A stretch of DNA of 64,000 nt, from contig PYIU01000011.1 of NCBI GenBank assembly GCA_003415625.1, positions 1,687,001 through 1,751,000 on the forward strand, given 5' to 3'. Shown in pieces: positions 44,815 to 54,560 of the stretch (the stretch's first letter is position 1; each line of letters starts with the position of its first letter). Made by a program: the position numbers and the translations under genes. The notes below the pieces were generated by a model. The model was not told where the DNA came from, ran no database searches, and saw only the letters and a program-made list of their open reading frames with translations. This DNA comes from Aquanectria penicillioides (Eukaryota; Ascomycota; Sordariomycetes; Hypocreales; Nectriaceae).

Positions 44815-46562
44815 TTTCACGTGATAGCATGCAAAAGTCTGGTTATGGTGCGGGGATACGGCTTTGCGGACATTCCGGCCCGAACATATTGTCCGGGCAA
44901 GTGTGCCGGTAACGCAAACAGAACTGCGTTGACGGTGATTTGGTCCGGACTGGTGTGATTTCAAAAAGGATGGTACCTTAGCTGGACTCGAGCTAGCGGT
45001 TCATTTATGCCGCAAATCTTAGTAAGACCGTAAATAGGAGACGAGGCTTCCGAGTTTCGGCCTTGCCTTTTGGGATTTGTATAGCACATGATAGGATCGG
45101 ATACTAATATACGAACACAGAAGAACTTTGAGGATATTAAGAATCCGGTGGACATGTAAATATTAAAGGAACACAGTATCAGTATCCTATTCTATAAGAG
45201 GAGAAGACTATCGCCATGAAATCCATTCGCCATAGATTGGATGGTCATGAATATGATAGACCCTCACCGAACACGCTACGTTGCTATGGATTCTTCTTCT
45301 TGCTGGGAAATGAGCCTTTTTCAAACACCACCATTGAACTCGATGACAAAGAATGGAAATGGCAAGCCCTGGTTATTGGCAACCACACTGCGGCCCATAT
45401 CAATGAGCTGAGTATGCGGTCAGCCATTCGTCGACAGAATAGCCAAGTTCGAAGGAAGATTCGATGAGCAATTTAGCAATTCGAGTATCGGTGGGCCCCG
45501 GTTGGGAGATATTGGCCGATAGAAGATTAGTCGTGAATAATTTCTCACATGGCTATGGGCTGAAATACAATTTCGAACTTCTCTGCCTCCTGACAATTGA
45601 GGCTTCTAGCGCAAGCTTACTTTTTCGTAGTTTGAGTATCACCCGCATCTGACTCTCTTTTCCCAGTTTCGGAGTAGATGGCCTCTTCTGTTGTAGGATT
45701 TCTTGGACTCACCGTTTTCCTCATCGTGGCGCGTGGCGATGAAAGAGTTTGTTTGACTAGGAAGGTCGTCTTTCGGATCTCTTTGCTCTTTGATATTTCA
45801 GCCATGCCATCGGAATTGGGAAGTAAAAGGGAGATAAGCAATAAAAAGTACAAACAAAAATGGCTGAAGCCCGCCAAGTGAACTTGATAGAGCGGTCTAC
45901 GAGACAAAGACATTAGATCGCGATGTTCAAAAGAGGCAACACGTGATCGTGACGATGAAAGACAGATTCTGCTTCAACCGGAAAAACAGAATAGAAAGGT
46001 TACTTGCCTTTGTTGTTAATGCGAGTACATTGACCCTGTATGCATACACTGAAACCTCTATCTTTATTTGTAGGTCGCGCGAACACAGCTTATCATAAAT
46101 CATCCAGTACATCATGCTTTAGAAGTACACCAGGGCCCGATTGTGCATAGGCCACAAAACGAACTGCGTAAGCCTCAACTAGTATGTGTAGCGCCCAAGT
46201 TGCTTTGTCTTTGTGCTTTTGACGCCTGCAAGCACTGACTAACAACTATTGCGTCTTATCATCAGCTAGAAATCAAAATTTAGTGCAAAGAACTGGGATA
46301 GCCTGCTAGAGATGCATTGAGACGTTTTATTTAACTTTTTTTGCAAACCTACGAACACATAGAAGAAATGACCTCCGAAACATGGCAAAAGAAAAGACTT
46401 GATTCAACATTGATGGATGCAACCTTCATCAAGTGCCTCTATTGCCATTTACCCCATCTTCTCATTCATTGATAACTTCCTCATATCGTGGCAACGCCAC
46501 TCTGCGGTCTGCTCAGGATCACCAATCGGGGTTTGTCCTGAAGTATGATACGTCTAGCAGCT
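44815..46562. other. Long intergenic region with cluster element at its left end
   Basis: About 1.75 kb. Next to the membrane protein start it carries CCGGCCCGAA at 44875-44884, with further CGG/CCG-rich words nearby (GTCCGGGC at 44891, TGGTCCGGAC at 44941). The rest is AT-rich. A 98-codon leftward frame at 45617-45913 starts with a signal-like segment but has no other support. Confidence 0.5.
44875..44884 (+). promoter_or_regulatory. Cluster element CCGGCCCGAA
   Basis: Exact match to the element repeated across the 44-64 kb gene neighbourhood. It lies 61 bp before the chosen start of the membrane protein gene. Confidence 0.5.
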
Positions 46563-47009
46563 TCATCTCTCATTCCTGCTTTGTCCAAGTGCATCTAGCA
46601 GACCAGAAATACACGACTTGATGAATTTATCCATAATGGGAGCCACAATGCTAAGTCCTTGATCATCGATTGATTCAGCTTCGGCGGTCCAGGTCAAGGA
46701 CGTTTGTTCCTGGTTGTTGCTTTCCAAGTGGATGCTTCCACTGAATCCTCTCATTGGAAAGGGCGTCGGGTCCACAATGCTGTAGCTAATTGTGTGAGAC
46801 TCGGAGTCAAGTATTTTGAGTTGCTCCTGGAAACTGATGCCAGACTCGGTCACTGTTCGAATTGCTCCAATCCCTTCCCCTTCGACGGTGCAGTGTGATA
46901 CTGTCGGAGCCCAGGTTGCAACACCAGCAAAGTTGGAAACGATCAACCACACGTCATTAACCTCATAGCTTAAAACCCGAATTTCCTTGTGAACCAATGT
47001 CGGAGGCAT
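46563..47009 (-). CDS. SRPBCC-fold protein (polyketide cyclase/START-like)
   Basis: An intronless gene of 148 codons, the usual length of a stand-alone SRPBCC domain. The pattern VNDVWLIVSNFAGVATWAPTV, then GIGAIRTVT, SYSIVDPTPFPM, and the closing helix MDKFIKSCISGLLDAL fits the Bet v 1-like fold, which encloses a deep hydrophobic pocket. Members bind or isomerise aromatic and polyketide-like ligands. The gene is divergent from the P450 gene with a shared 330-bp promoter carrying two cluster elements, so both probably act in one pathway. The ligand cannot be read from sequence. Confidence 0.8.
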   Translation of the reverse strand: MPPTLVHKEIRVLSYEVNDVWLIVSNFAGVATWAPTVSHCTVEGEGIGAIRTVTESGISFQEQLKILDSESHTISYSIVDPTPFPMRGFSGSIHLESNNQEQTSLTWTAEAESIDDQGLSIVAPIMDKFIKSCISGLLDALGQSRNER

Positions 47010-47341
47010 AGTTTAGCTTTAGAATGACGAATGAAATGGATAACCGGATAGCCGAATAGGAAGATGGTAATGGTTGGAAGCCGCAGACCTCCTTTCGATA
47101 AGACGAGTGGTAGTCTTAGAGCCAACGGTGAGTAAAGATATTGATCTTTTTAGACCTCATCTCAGAAAAGGCTTCGGAGTGAGAGCGGATGCTGCATATT
47201 GCCGGCCCGGCTCCGGCCCGGAATTTGTGCGGGAAGCAATGCCAAACAAGGATGTTGGCCATAAGTGCCAATAAGGTTTTAATAGATTTTTTGCTCTTTA
47301 CTTGATTATTGAAATTCCAGATACAGTAAAGCTCTTTCCAG
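47010..47341. promoter_or_regulatory. Divergent promoter with paired cluster elements
   Basis: The 332 bp between the SRPBCC and P450 starts contains CCGGCCCGGC (47202-47211) directly followed by CCGGCCCGGA (47213-47222). The pair sits in otherwise AT-rich sequence and could serve both genes. Confidence 0.55.
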
Positions 47342-49620
47342 ATGAATTTGATGACTCCTATCTTGTTGTTTGTTGGTGTCGTAATGGGCGCTCTCGTTGT
47401 CGCCTATGTGCGCGGCTATGGCATGAGACCGAAGGGCTATCCTCCAGGTATCTATTTACGATAATATCTGTAATAATGATTGAATTCATCAGTATTGACA
47501 CCAATTTTCATAGGTCCACCAACACTCCCAATCATCGGGAATTTACATCAACTACCAATGACAGATCTGCACATCAAACTTCAACAATGGGCAAAACAGT
47601 GTGAGCCATTCACAGTCCGTACAGGGTGCATCAACTTCTTGCTAATCGTGATTTCTTATGTAGATGGGCCAATTATCTCGCTCAAATTGGGCACCCAGGA
47701 TATGGTTGTTCTCAGCTCAGATAAGATGGTTCGCGACCTTATCGACAAACGAAGTGCAAACTATTCGGGTCGCATGGACGTTTTTATTCGCGAATTTGGA
47801 GACAATCTTAACATTCTGATGAGAGAGTTTGTCACTATGATTTCACCATTGAAGCTTTCAGATGACTAACTAGAACTACAGTAATGACGAGCTCTGGCGC
47901 CGGCAGAGAAAGATGTATCACCTGATGCTGAACGTAAATGTTGCAAATAAATACGTTCCATACCAAGTAAATGAACTAGTGGTGTTTCAATATTCAGTTA
48001 CAGAGTTAATGGTTAAGTAGCAATTCGAGGTCGCACAGCTACTTCATGACATCAAACACTCGCCCCAAGATTTCCAATACCACACGAAGAGATTTACGAC
48101 AAGTCTGGCATCGACAATCATATACGGCTGGAGAACCACTTCTGTTGATCTTCCACATGTAAAGAACTTATTCGAGGTAAGAAATCGTGACCTTGGAAAT
48201 GGATTGATTTGTTCTAACGTCGTCTAGTGGATCGAAGGTTATGCCGTTGCAGCAGGACGCCTTCAGGTAATGGATTGGTGGCCAGAGCTTCGAGGCTTCT
48301 TCAGGCATGCCCCATCGTGGATCTCAGGCATCAGCACAGAAATGGAGAGGCTTAAAAATCTTGAAGAGAACTTGTGGATGCAGCTACTCAATGAGGCAAA
48401 GTCAAGCATTGACAGTGGATCGCAGAGAGCAAGTAAGCAGAGAAGTGCGCATCAATTTCACAAGGGCACATATTGACCAACGAAATTATCTAGGTTTCTG
48501 TACCGACATGATCCAAAACAATGGAATTAAATCCAGTGACTATTTGAGCGACAGGCAGATGGCTGCAAATGCCGGTCACGCCTTTGCCGGGGCAACGTAA
48601 TGTTTTCCGTCCTTTTCAAAGTTTTGGCTGACCGTAACCTAATCTCAGAGACACCACGTTGAACACTACACTTGGTTTCATGAAGGCGTGTACGCTGCAT
48701 TTACAAATATTACTGCGTGCTAACCGTTTCAATAGGCCATGATGCTATATCCTGAAGTCCAGGCCAGGGCGCAACAAGAAATAGATGCGGTAGTCGGATC
48801 GGAACGCATGCCTGAATGGAGTGACTGGGATAACCTTCCTTACATTAGGTATACCATGAAAGAAACTATTCGATGTCTGTTACTCGTAAACTCTTCGATA
48901 GACGATCAAGAGCCCCGCTGACTAGTTGTCAGGGATGCCCTCAACGATTCTCGGTGGAATGCCTCACAAGGCAATGAAGACCGACTCCTACGAAGGTTAC
49001 ACCATTCCAGCAAATGCCGGGGTCATGATTAATGTATGCTAAGATTTCAACTTTTGCAACTTCGATCGTATCTCTTAAGAACAAACTAAATGCGTTTCAT
49101 TCATCAGGTTTGGGGTATTAACAATCACGAAAATCGAGCAACCAACCCCCGCGACTTCGATCCATCCCGCCATGAGGGAGACCATCTCTCGACTGGTGAG
49201 TCTGCCGCGCTTGCAGACGCGACAAAACGAGATCATTTCACATTTGGCGCTGGTAGGCGCATCTGCCCCGGTCTTCACGTTGGCGAAAGGTCTATATTCA
49301 TTACAATTTCGAGGTTGCTATGGGCTTTCAAAATTGGCCGACCGGTGGACAGTGAAGGCCGTCCTTTGCCCGTTGATCGCGATGCTGTCACGCCTGGTTT
49401 TATTGTAGCCCCAGCTCCTTTCAAGTGAGTCTTAAAAGCTGCTGCCCACGAATCCGTATGCTCAACGATATACAGGTGCAATCTCACCGTTCGTGACGAG
49501 AAACGAGGTGAGATTATTGAAAAGGAATGGCAGAAGTGCCTCCAATATTTGGACAAGGATGGAAATTACGTTGAGGATTTTTACATAAGCCATTTTGGCA
49601 AATCGAATGGGAGCAATTAA
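47342..49620 (+). CDS. Cytochrome P450 monooxygenase
   Basis: Twelve exons: 47342-47447, 47514-47600, 47664-47826, 47882-47966, 48021-48176, 48228-48432, 48494-48596, 48649-48685, 48736-48874, 48933-49033, 49108-49424 and 49476-49620. Together they give about 547 residues. An N-terminal membrane anchor is followed by the proline hinge PKGYPPGPPTLPIIGN. The oxygen-binding helix motif is AGATDTT, the ExxR motif KETIR, and the haem loop FGAGRRICPG with Cys near 447. All are intact. The intron after exon 8 has a GC donor, and the donor after exon 9 is a weak GTCTGT, yet both junctions restore conserved text (FMKAMMLYPEVQ; KETIRWMPSTI). The enzyme would hydroxylate or otherwise oxidise a cluster intermediate at the endoplasmic reticulum. 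Confidence 0.88.
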
Positions 49621-50228
49621 ACTATCCTGGATACATTTCACACAATGTACGGAACATTTTAGCACTATCAGTGTGATCGGAGAATTTCCGTGCGAATTTA
49701 GGATTACAAAACTACTAGTATCAATCAGTCCATATTACATTATTGTTTTCATACATTCAATGACGCGGGCAAGATCTTCCACCAAGTGACGGATCCACCT
49801 TGAGCCGTGATTCATAACACAGATAATATATTAAAAGCCTTTCCATCTGCATTCTCACTGGCCACCTGTCCTGGGATTCAATTAGTCTGGGTGTTGAACT
49901 ACCCACGATTCGGGGGTTTCGGGCCGATTTCTCCTGTTTGGACCACCAACTCCGACCCGGAATCATCAAAACCCGATGTCCCGGGCCATTAAATCCCGAG
50001 ACCGAGAGACCATTGACCATCCGCATGGGTTGTATAGAATGGGATAAAGTAACGCAGGCCAAGAGCGGGGTCATAATCTAAGAGAGATCATTATATGTGT
50101 TAACTGAAGAGAAGAATTGTCAAGCCATCTTACAATCAGTGACTAGTGTCAAGGCACTGTTTTAAAAAAAAAACATTGTCACTCTCACATCCGCTATTTC
50201 CCCCTCTATTCCTGCATAAAGTCCAGCA
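49621..50228. promoter_or_regulatory. Upstream region of the dehydrogenase with cluster-type elements
   Basis: About 600 bp. On the minus strand TCGGCCCGAA lies at 49927-49918. A one-mismatch copy, CCGACCCGGA, lies at 49952-49961, and CCCGGGCC starts at 49980. The block is about 250-310 bp upstream of the dehydrogenase start. The rest is AT-rich. Confidence 0.5.
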
Positions 50229-51155
50229 ATGATGGCGCCCTCCGTTGAAACGGGTACCTTCTCTAATCGGGTTGTTATAGTGACGGGAGCAGCTGGCAGT
50301 ATTGGGAAGCCGTTGTGCTTTGCCTTCGGGAGGGCTGGTGCCACAGTCATCGCCAACGACTTGGGGTGTTCGGCAAGGGGGGAAGGTTCTTCAGATTCCC
50401 CTGTCGCAGAATTGGTTGCCAAGATGAGAAATGAAGGGTTGTCAGCAGTCGCGGATACTCGCAGCGTTGCTACCAAGGCAGACAAAATAGTGGCGGATGC
50501 CATTGCCCAGTTTGGACGCGTTGATGTTATTGTCAACAACGCTGGTATCATCCAGTATAACCCTATTGAAGACCAGAGTCTTTCCGGATTGCGGGAAATA
50601 TTCGAGGTCAACGCGCTTGGTGCTTACGCGCTTTGTCACTACGCTTGGCCTCATATGAAACGCCAAAAGTACGGCCGCATCGTCAACTTCACTTCAGACT
50701 CAGTCTTTGGCATGCCAAACAGCTCTGCCTACGTTATGGCCCGAGGAGCTATGTTGGGCGTAACAAGAACTCTTGCCGTCGAGGGAGCCTCGCACGGGAT
50801 CATCGTCAATACGGTTGGGCCATCTTCTTACTCCCGTATGGTCGCAGACGTTTCAAAGGACCTTCCAAATGAGCAGCTTGAGTGGTTCAAGGCGACATAC
50901 ACTGGTGACTCGAATGTACCAGTCATTCTAGCTCTAGCAAGCGAGAGGAACAAAATTTCTGGCGAAATTTGGACATCAGGTGCGTACGCAATGGGTCGGA
51001 CGATTCTTGGAACGGTTCAAGATGTCAGAAATATCCGCACAGTTGACGCGTGCATTGACGCAATGTCGGAATTGATGGAGGAGTCGAGAAGCTCCACGGA
51101 GCCGCATAGTATCCAGGAATTCCTGACTTTCAAGAGCCAGGTTGCTGGACAATGA
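50229..51155 (+). CDS. Short-chain dehydrogenase/reductase with altered catalytic Lys
   Basis: An intronless gene of 308 codons. The cofactor motif TGAAGSIG (19-26), NNAG (103-106) and N128 fit the classical SDR fold. The active site shows S156 (NFTSDS) and Y168, but the YxxxK motif reads YVMAR, so Lys is Arg at 172. NDLG near 43-46 and the spacing resemble the dehydrogenase part of peroxisomal multifunctional enzyme type 2, though no SKL-type signal ends the protein (VAGQ). With Arg in place of Lys, activity may be reduced or changed. It could still reduce or oxidise a hydroxyl or keto group in the pathway. A second Met at position 2 makes the exact start uncertain by one codon. Confidence 0.85.
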   Translation: MMAPSVETGTFSNRVVIVTGAAGSIGKPLCFAFGRAGATVIANDLGCSARGEGSSDSPVAELVAKMRNEGLSAVADTRSVATKADKIVADAIAQFGRVDVIVNNAGIIQYNPIEDQSLSGLREIFEVNALGAYALCHYAWPHMKRQKYGRIVNFTSDSVFGMPNSSAYVMARGAMLGVTRTLAVEGASHGIIVNTVGPSSYSRMVADVSKDLPNEQLEWFKATYTGDSNVPVILALASERNKISGEIWTSGAYAMGRTILGTVQDVRNIRTVDACIDAMSELMEESRSSTEPHSIQEFLTFKSQVAGQ

Positions 51156-51826
51156 AAGACCATTGTTGAAGCGCTGATTGTAATAACAAAACTTAATGTT
51201 TAACACTTGTTGTTATCATTTTATTTGAATTGAAGAAGCACAAGTTGAGCGGCTTTTGGTCTTTTCGAGCAAATAATCCGCGATGATGACTTGAAATGCA
51301 AGCACTCAAAACAAACCACCAACAACATAGAGATAAACTTAGAACAACACGCTTAATATTTCACTTCGATCGTATAACAATCTTCCAAGTGTGGATTTCC
51401 TTATTCAGAATATTCCATCTATCATTGAGCCAAAGTAGTGTGCGTGCTTCCCTTCTTGTGTTGAAAGTATAGAACCCAAAGTACCACTTGTTTCGGCAAG
51501 GGGTACCTCTAGTTTTTGCTGAGGTGGTATGGTTCAATGTCTTGGGCTACCTACCCTATACATTCCATTCGGCGATTTTCTCCCGAACCAATCAGAACGC
51601 GAGCGGCTAATACCAGAATCAAAACAAACAAGAAATGTTCCGGCGGCCCAGGCCCGGGCCGTAAACGCGTGAACCCGTTCATCGACGGCCTTCGGATCCA
51701 ATCGTTTCCGAATCTTCGTGTAGACACAATCATACACTGCTCTCATCATTCGCAAGAGAGTCGTAGGTGCACGAAATTCCTAATTCTTTCCTCATGGTCC
51801 CCAGGAAAGCAACGGGATCGACCAGT
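51156..51826. other. Convergent intergenic region
   Basis: About 670 bp between the dehydrogenase and monooxygenase 3' ends. Short open frames on both strands near 51516-51848 show no family resemblance. No clear cluster element is seen. Confidence 0.4.
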
Positions 51827-53397
51827 TTACCTATTTGCGACCTTGTAGAAGTGTTCCTTTGCCTGTTCCTTTTCCAGTGCCATCATCATCTCCACTGTCC
51901 AATCCTCGTGCACATGATCCTCCGGGGTGTTTGTCGAGATGAACGGGGTTCCTTTCTCCAGACTCTCAATCACTTGAGCAAGCCGCCTGTAGGCATATTC
52001 CTCCGCATCGAAACTATACAACCACATTGGCTGCGGCATCTTCAGGAAACTTGGATCCTCTTTGACTGCCTCCCAATCCGTTTGATGCCACCGATGTCGC
52101 GTCTCCCAACCCATGCGCTGAGTCAAACTGGTTCTTTCATACCTGTTAATCAAGCATTAGTGCACGGATCTCATAGTTGCATGAGTTTTGTTACCTCAGC
52201 TTCTCAAAGGCCCTCAAAGCTGTAGGAATCCCTTCCTTGCCTAGCTTGTCAACAACGGCCCCAATTGTGGCTGCATCCTCAAACGCTTGAGCAGCCCCTT
52301 GGCCCGAGGTTGGAAGATGAGGATGAGCCGCGTCGCCAACCAAAGTGATTCGTCCGGTCGAAGAAACCCACTGGCGGATTGGGTCTCGCCAGAGAAGCTT
52401 CCAATCAATGAGTTTGTCGCGGGGAATGGCTTTCATGGCAGCCACAATAACCGGGTCCCATCCATCGACGACCTTGAGCATGTCATCCAAGTCGCCGGGG
52501 TTGGTCCATGACTCTTCCACTTCATAAGTATCCTAGAACATGTTAAAACGGTCAAAAACGGGCTTTCGTGATTTTTTTTGAGAGGCGTTGCACTCGTTCA
52601 CTTACCTTGTGGGTGCAGAAAATCACCACTTGTCTAATGGCTACTGTGACGAAGAGGATTGCATGCACATCGGTTCCCAACCAGACTCTGAAAATGTCTT
52701 CTTTGGTCTCGGTGAAAGATTTCATCAGTGGGTTGTCTGCTAAAAGGTCAAGGGGAAAACAAGTGCGATAAACAGCAAACCCGCTTGTACGGGGATGCTG
52801 ATGAATGCCCATGACATGCTTGCGTGCTGTGCTATGGACCCCATCAGCGGCAATTACAGCATCCGCTTCGACTCGTTCATCGCCGGCATAAACACCAGCG
52901 CAATTTTCATCTTCGAAATACGATTTTACTCGTACCCCAAAGCGAAATTTGATACCAATTGACTTTGCATACCCCAATATGAGTCGTTGTAACAACCCAC
53001 GATTTGAGTAGAGGACTGGGAAGCCATCAAATTCTGTGGGCAAGGGTGCCTCCAACAGATTTTTCCCCGAATTGTCGAGGATATTCATGAGCTTGGGCTG
53101 AGCAGACTCGCGGACAGCTTCTTCGAGTACGGTGCCCCAGTTCTTCATGACGCGAGTGGCATTGGAGCCCAGTTGGATAATGTCCCCTTATTTACTTTAG
53201 ATAAATGCATATTCAAAGTACCTATGCATCAGGGAAGACACACCTTGGGTAGTCATTTGCGTTGCAGCCTCAATAACTTGGACCTGAAAGCCTTTCCTGG
53301 TTAGCTCGATGGCTGCAGCCAACCCGGCATACCCAGCTCCAATGACGAGGATGTTGCCCCTAGAATTGCCATTTTGTGTATCAGTGCCCGCGTCCAT
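51827..53397 (-). CDS. FAD-dependent aromatic monooxygenase (salicylate hydroxylase-like)
   Basis: Four exons, 53397-53244, 53186-52606, 52532-52195 and 52142-51827, give about 462 residues. The FAD motif GAGYAGLAAAIEL (from 20) opens the protein. ADGVHSTAR is the DG motif, and GDAAHPHLPTSGQGAAQAFEDA binds the FAD ribose. The order and length match group A flavoprotein monooxygenases that hydroxylate phenolic rings using NAD(P)H and oxygen. The sequence IIQLGSNATRVMKNWG fits the usual segment after the first strand pair. It shares a 471-bp divergent promoter with the VOC dioxygenase, which suggests ring hydroxylation followed by ring cleavage. Confidence 0.9.
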
Positions 53398-53868
53398 GTT
53401 GATGATCCAAGGCAGTTTGTGTAACTAGAAATAGGTAGGTAAATGCGACTCTGTAAATGTCCTTTCGGCGACTGACCAACTGTGCTTTGGTGTCACCAAG
53501 TGTGGGTCCTTATAGTTTTGTTGGTTTCTCCGTTCAAGCTTTCATTGACCAAGACACGCCGCGAGTTCGAGAAGCGTCGGGGACTAGCGGCCCGGATACA
53601 AACGCTACAACGAATATTTGGCCGGAGATGCAAAATGTTGCATGGAAAGAATAGTATTTTGCCGGCTAAACGTCTTCGCCTACTCCGGACGCCGAATATC
53701 CTTCTCCAGATCCGAAATGCCATTCCGCCGCTGACAAAAGGGTGATTACACTGCGGAGCCTCTTGCGCCGTGGACGGTTATATAACCGCAATGATAATAT
53801 CCTACAAGATTCCCAATCATTTCACTGATTTAAAGTTCGACTGGTATTCAGAATAAGCACTTCCCACA
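53398..53868. promoter_or_regulatory. Divergent promoter between monooxygenase and dioxygenase
   Basis: Contains GCGGCCCGGA at 53587-53596, one mismatch from the cluster element. Other CCGG-rich words follow between 53620 and 53710 (for example CTCCGGACGCCGAA around 53683). It must drive both genes. Confidence 0.5.
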
Positions 53869-54450
53869 ATGGCGCCAGACTTCGACGCGGATACGTCCCA
53901 AGTCATCTCCCCAAGCGGACTTGCGCATCTGGTTCTTCGAACGAATAACTTTGAGCGAATGGTCAAATTCTACAAGGATTTCCTGGGCGCTCGCACAATC
54001 CACGAGAAAGACAATCTTTCTTTTCTGACCTACGATGAAGAGCATCACCGAGTCGCTATCGTGGCTGTTCCCGGCACCAAGGCCAAGGAGCCTACAACCT
54101 GTGGTCTTGAACACATGGCATTCAGTTTCAATTGCCTTTCTGATCTCCTATTGGCTTATAGACAGCGGAAGAAGAAAGGAATTGTCCCGTTTTGGCCTGT
54201 TAACCATGGCCCAACAACTTCGATTTACTATAAAGACCCCGATGGCAATCTAATTGAAACACAAGTGGACAACTTTGAGAGTGCCGATGACGCAACAGAG
54301 TTTATGAAATCCGCCTTCTTTGCAGAAAATCCGATTGGTACAGACTTCGATCCCGAAGACTTTATTTCACGGCTGCAGCAAGGGGAAAGTGAGAAGGAAC
54401 TTCAAAAGCGTGTTGAAATAGGACCAAGGGACTTCCCACTATTTTCTTGA
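53869..54450 (+). CDS. VOC-superfamily (extradiol-type) dioxygenase
   Basis: An intronless gene of 193 codons. The opening LAHLVLRTNNFERMVKFY is the first beta-alpha unit of the vicinal oxygen chelate fold. H20, H82 (GLEHMAF) and E130 (DPDGNLIET) form the expected metal site. The layout resembles the catalytic module of catechol 2,3-dioxygenase-like enzymes, which open dihydroxylated rings using iron and oxygen. A glyoxalase or isomerase role is an alternative in this superfamily. Divergent pairing with the FAD monooxygenase favours ring cleavage. A C-terminal extension of about 50 charged residues follows the domain. Confidence 0.85.
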   Translation: MAPDFDADTSQVISPSGLAHLVLRTNNFERMVKFYKDFLGARTIHEKDNLSFLTYDEEHHRVAIVAVPGTKAKEPTTCGLEHMAFSFNCLSDLLLAYRQRKKKGIVPFWPVNHGPTTSIYYKDPDGNLIETQVDNFESADDATEFMKSAFFAENPIGTDFDPEDFISRLQQGESEKELQKRVEIGPRDFPLFS

Positions 54451-54560
54451 TCTATTTCAAGTTGCTAAAATGTGACTGGAAAACACCATAGGGGGCTTAA
54501 TTGGATGCAATTACTTTCTCCAGCCATGAATAATTGTCATCCAATAGCGATGTAGACATA

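Noticed and set aside
44815..44964. Longer N-terminus of the membrane protein from ATG 44964
   Set aside because: It would place the cluster element inside coding sequence and adds an improbable leader before the first helix.
45617..45913. 98-codon leftward frame starting with a hydrophobic, signal-like segment
   Set aside because: The remainder is polar and featureless, and an equally good frame lies on the other strand.
47342..49620. Idea that the P450 is a pseudogene because its frame is broken many times
   Set aside because: All breaks resolve into 11 short introns with usable splice sites, and every catalytic motif is retained.
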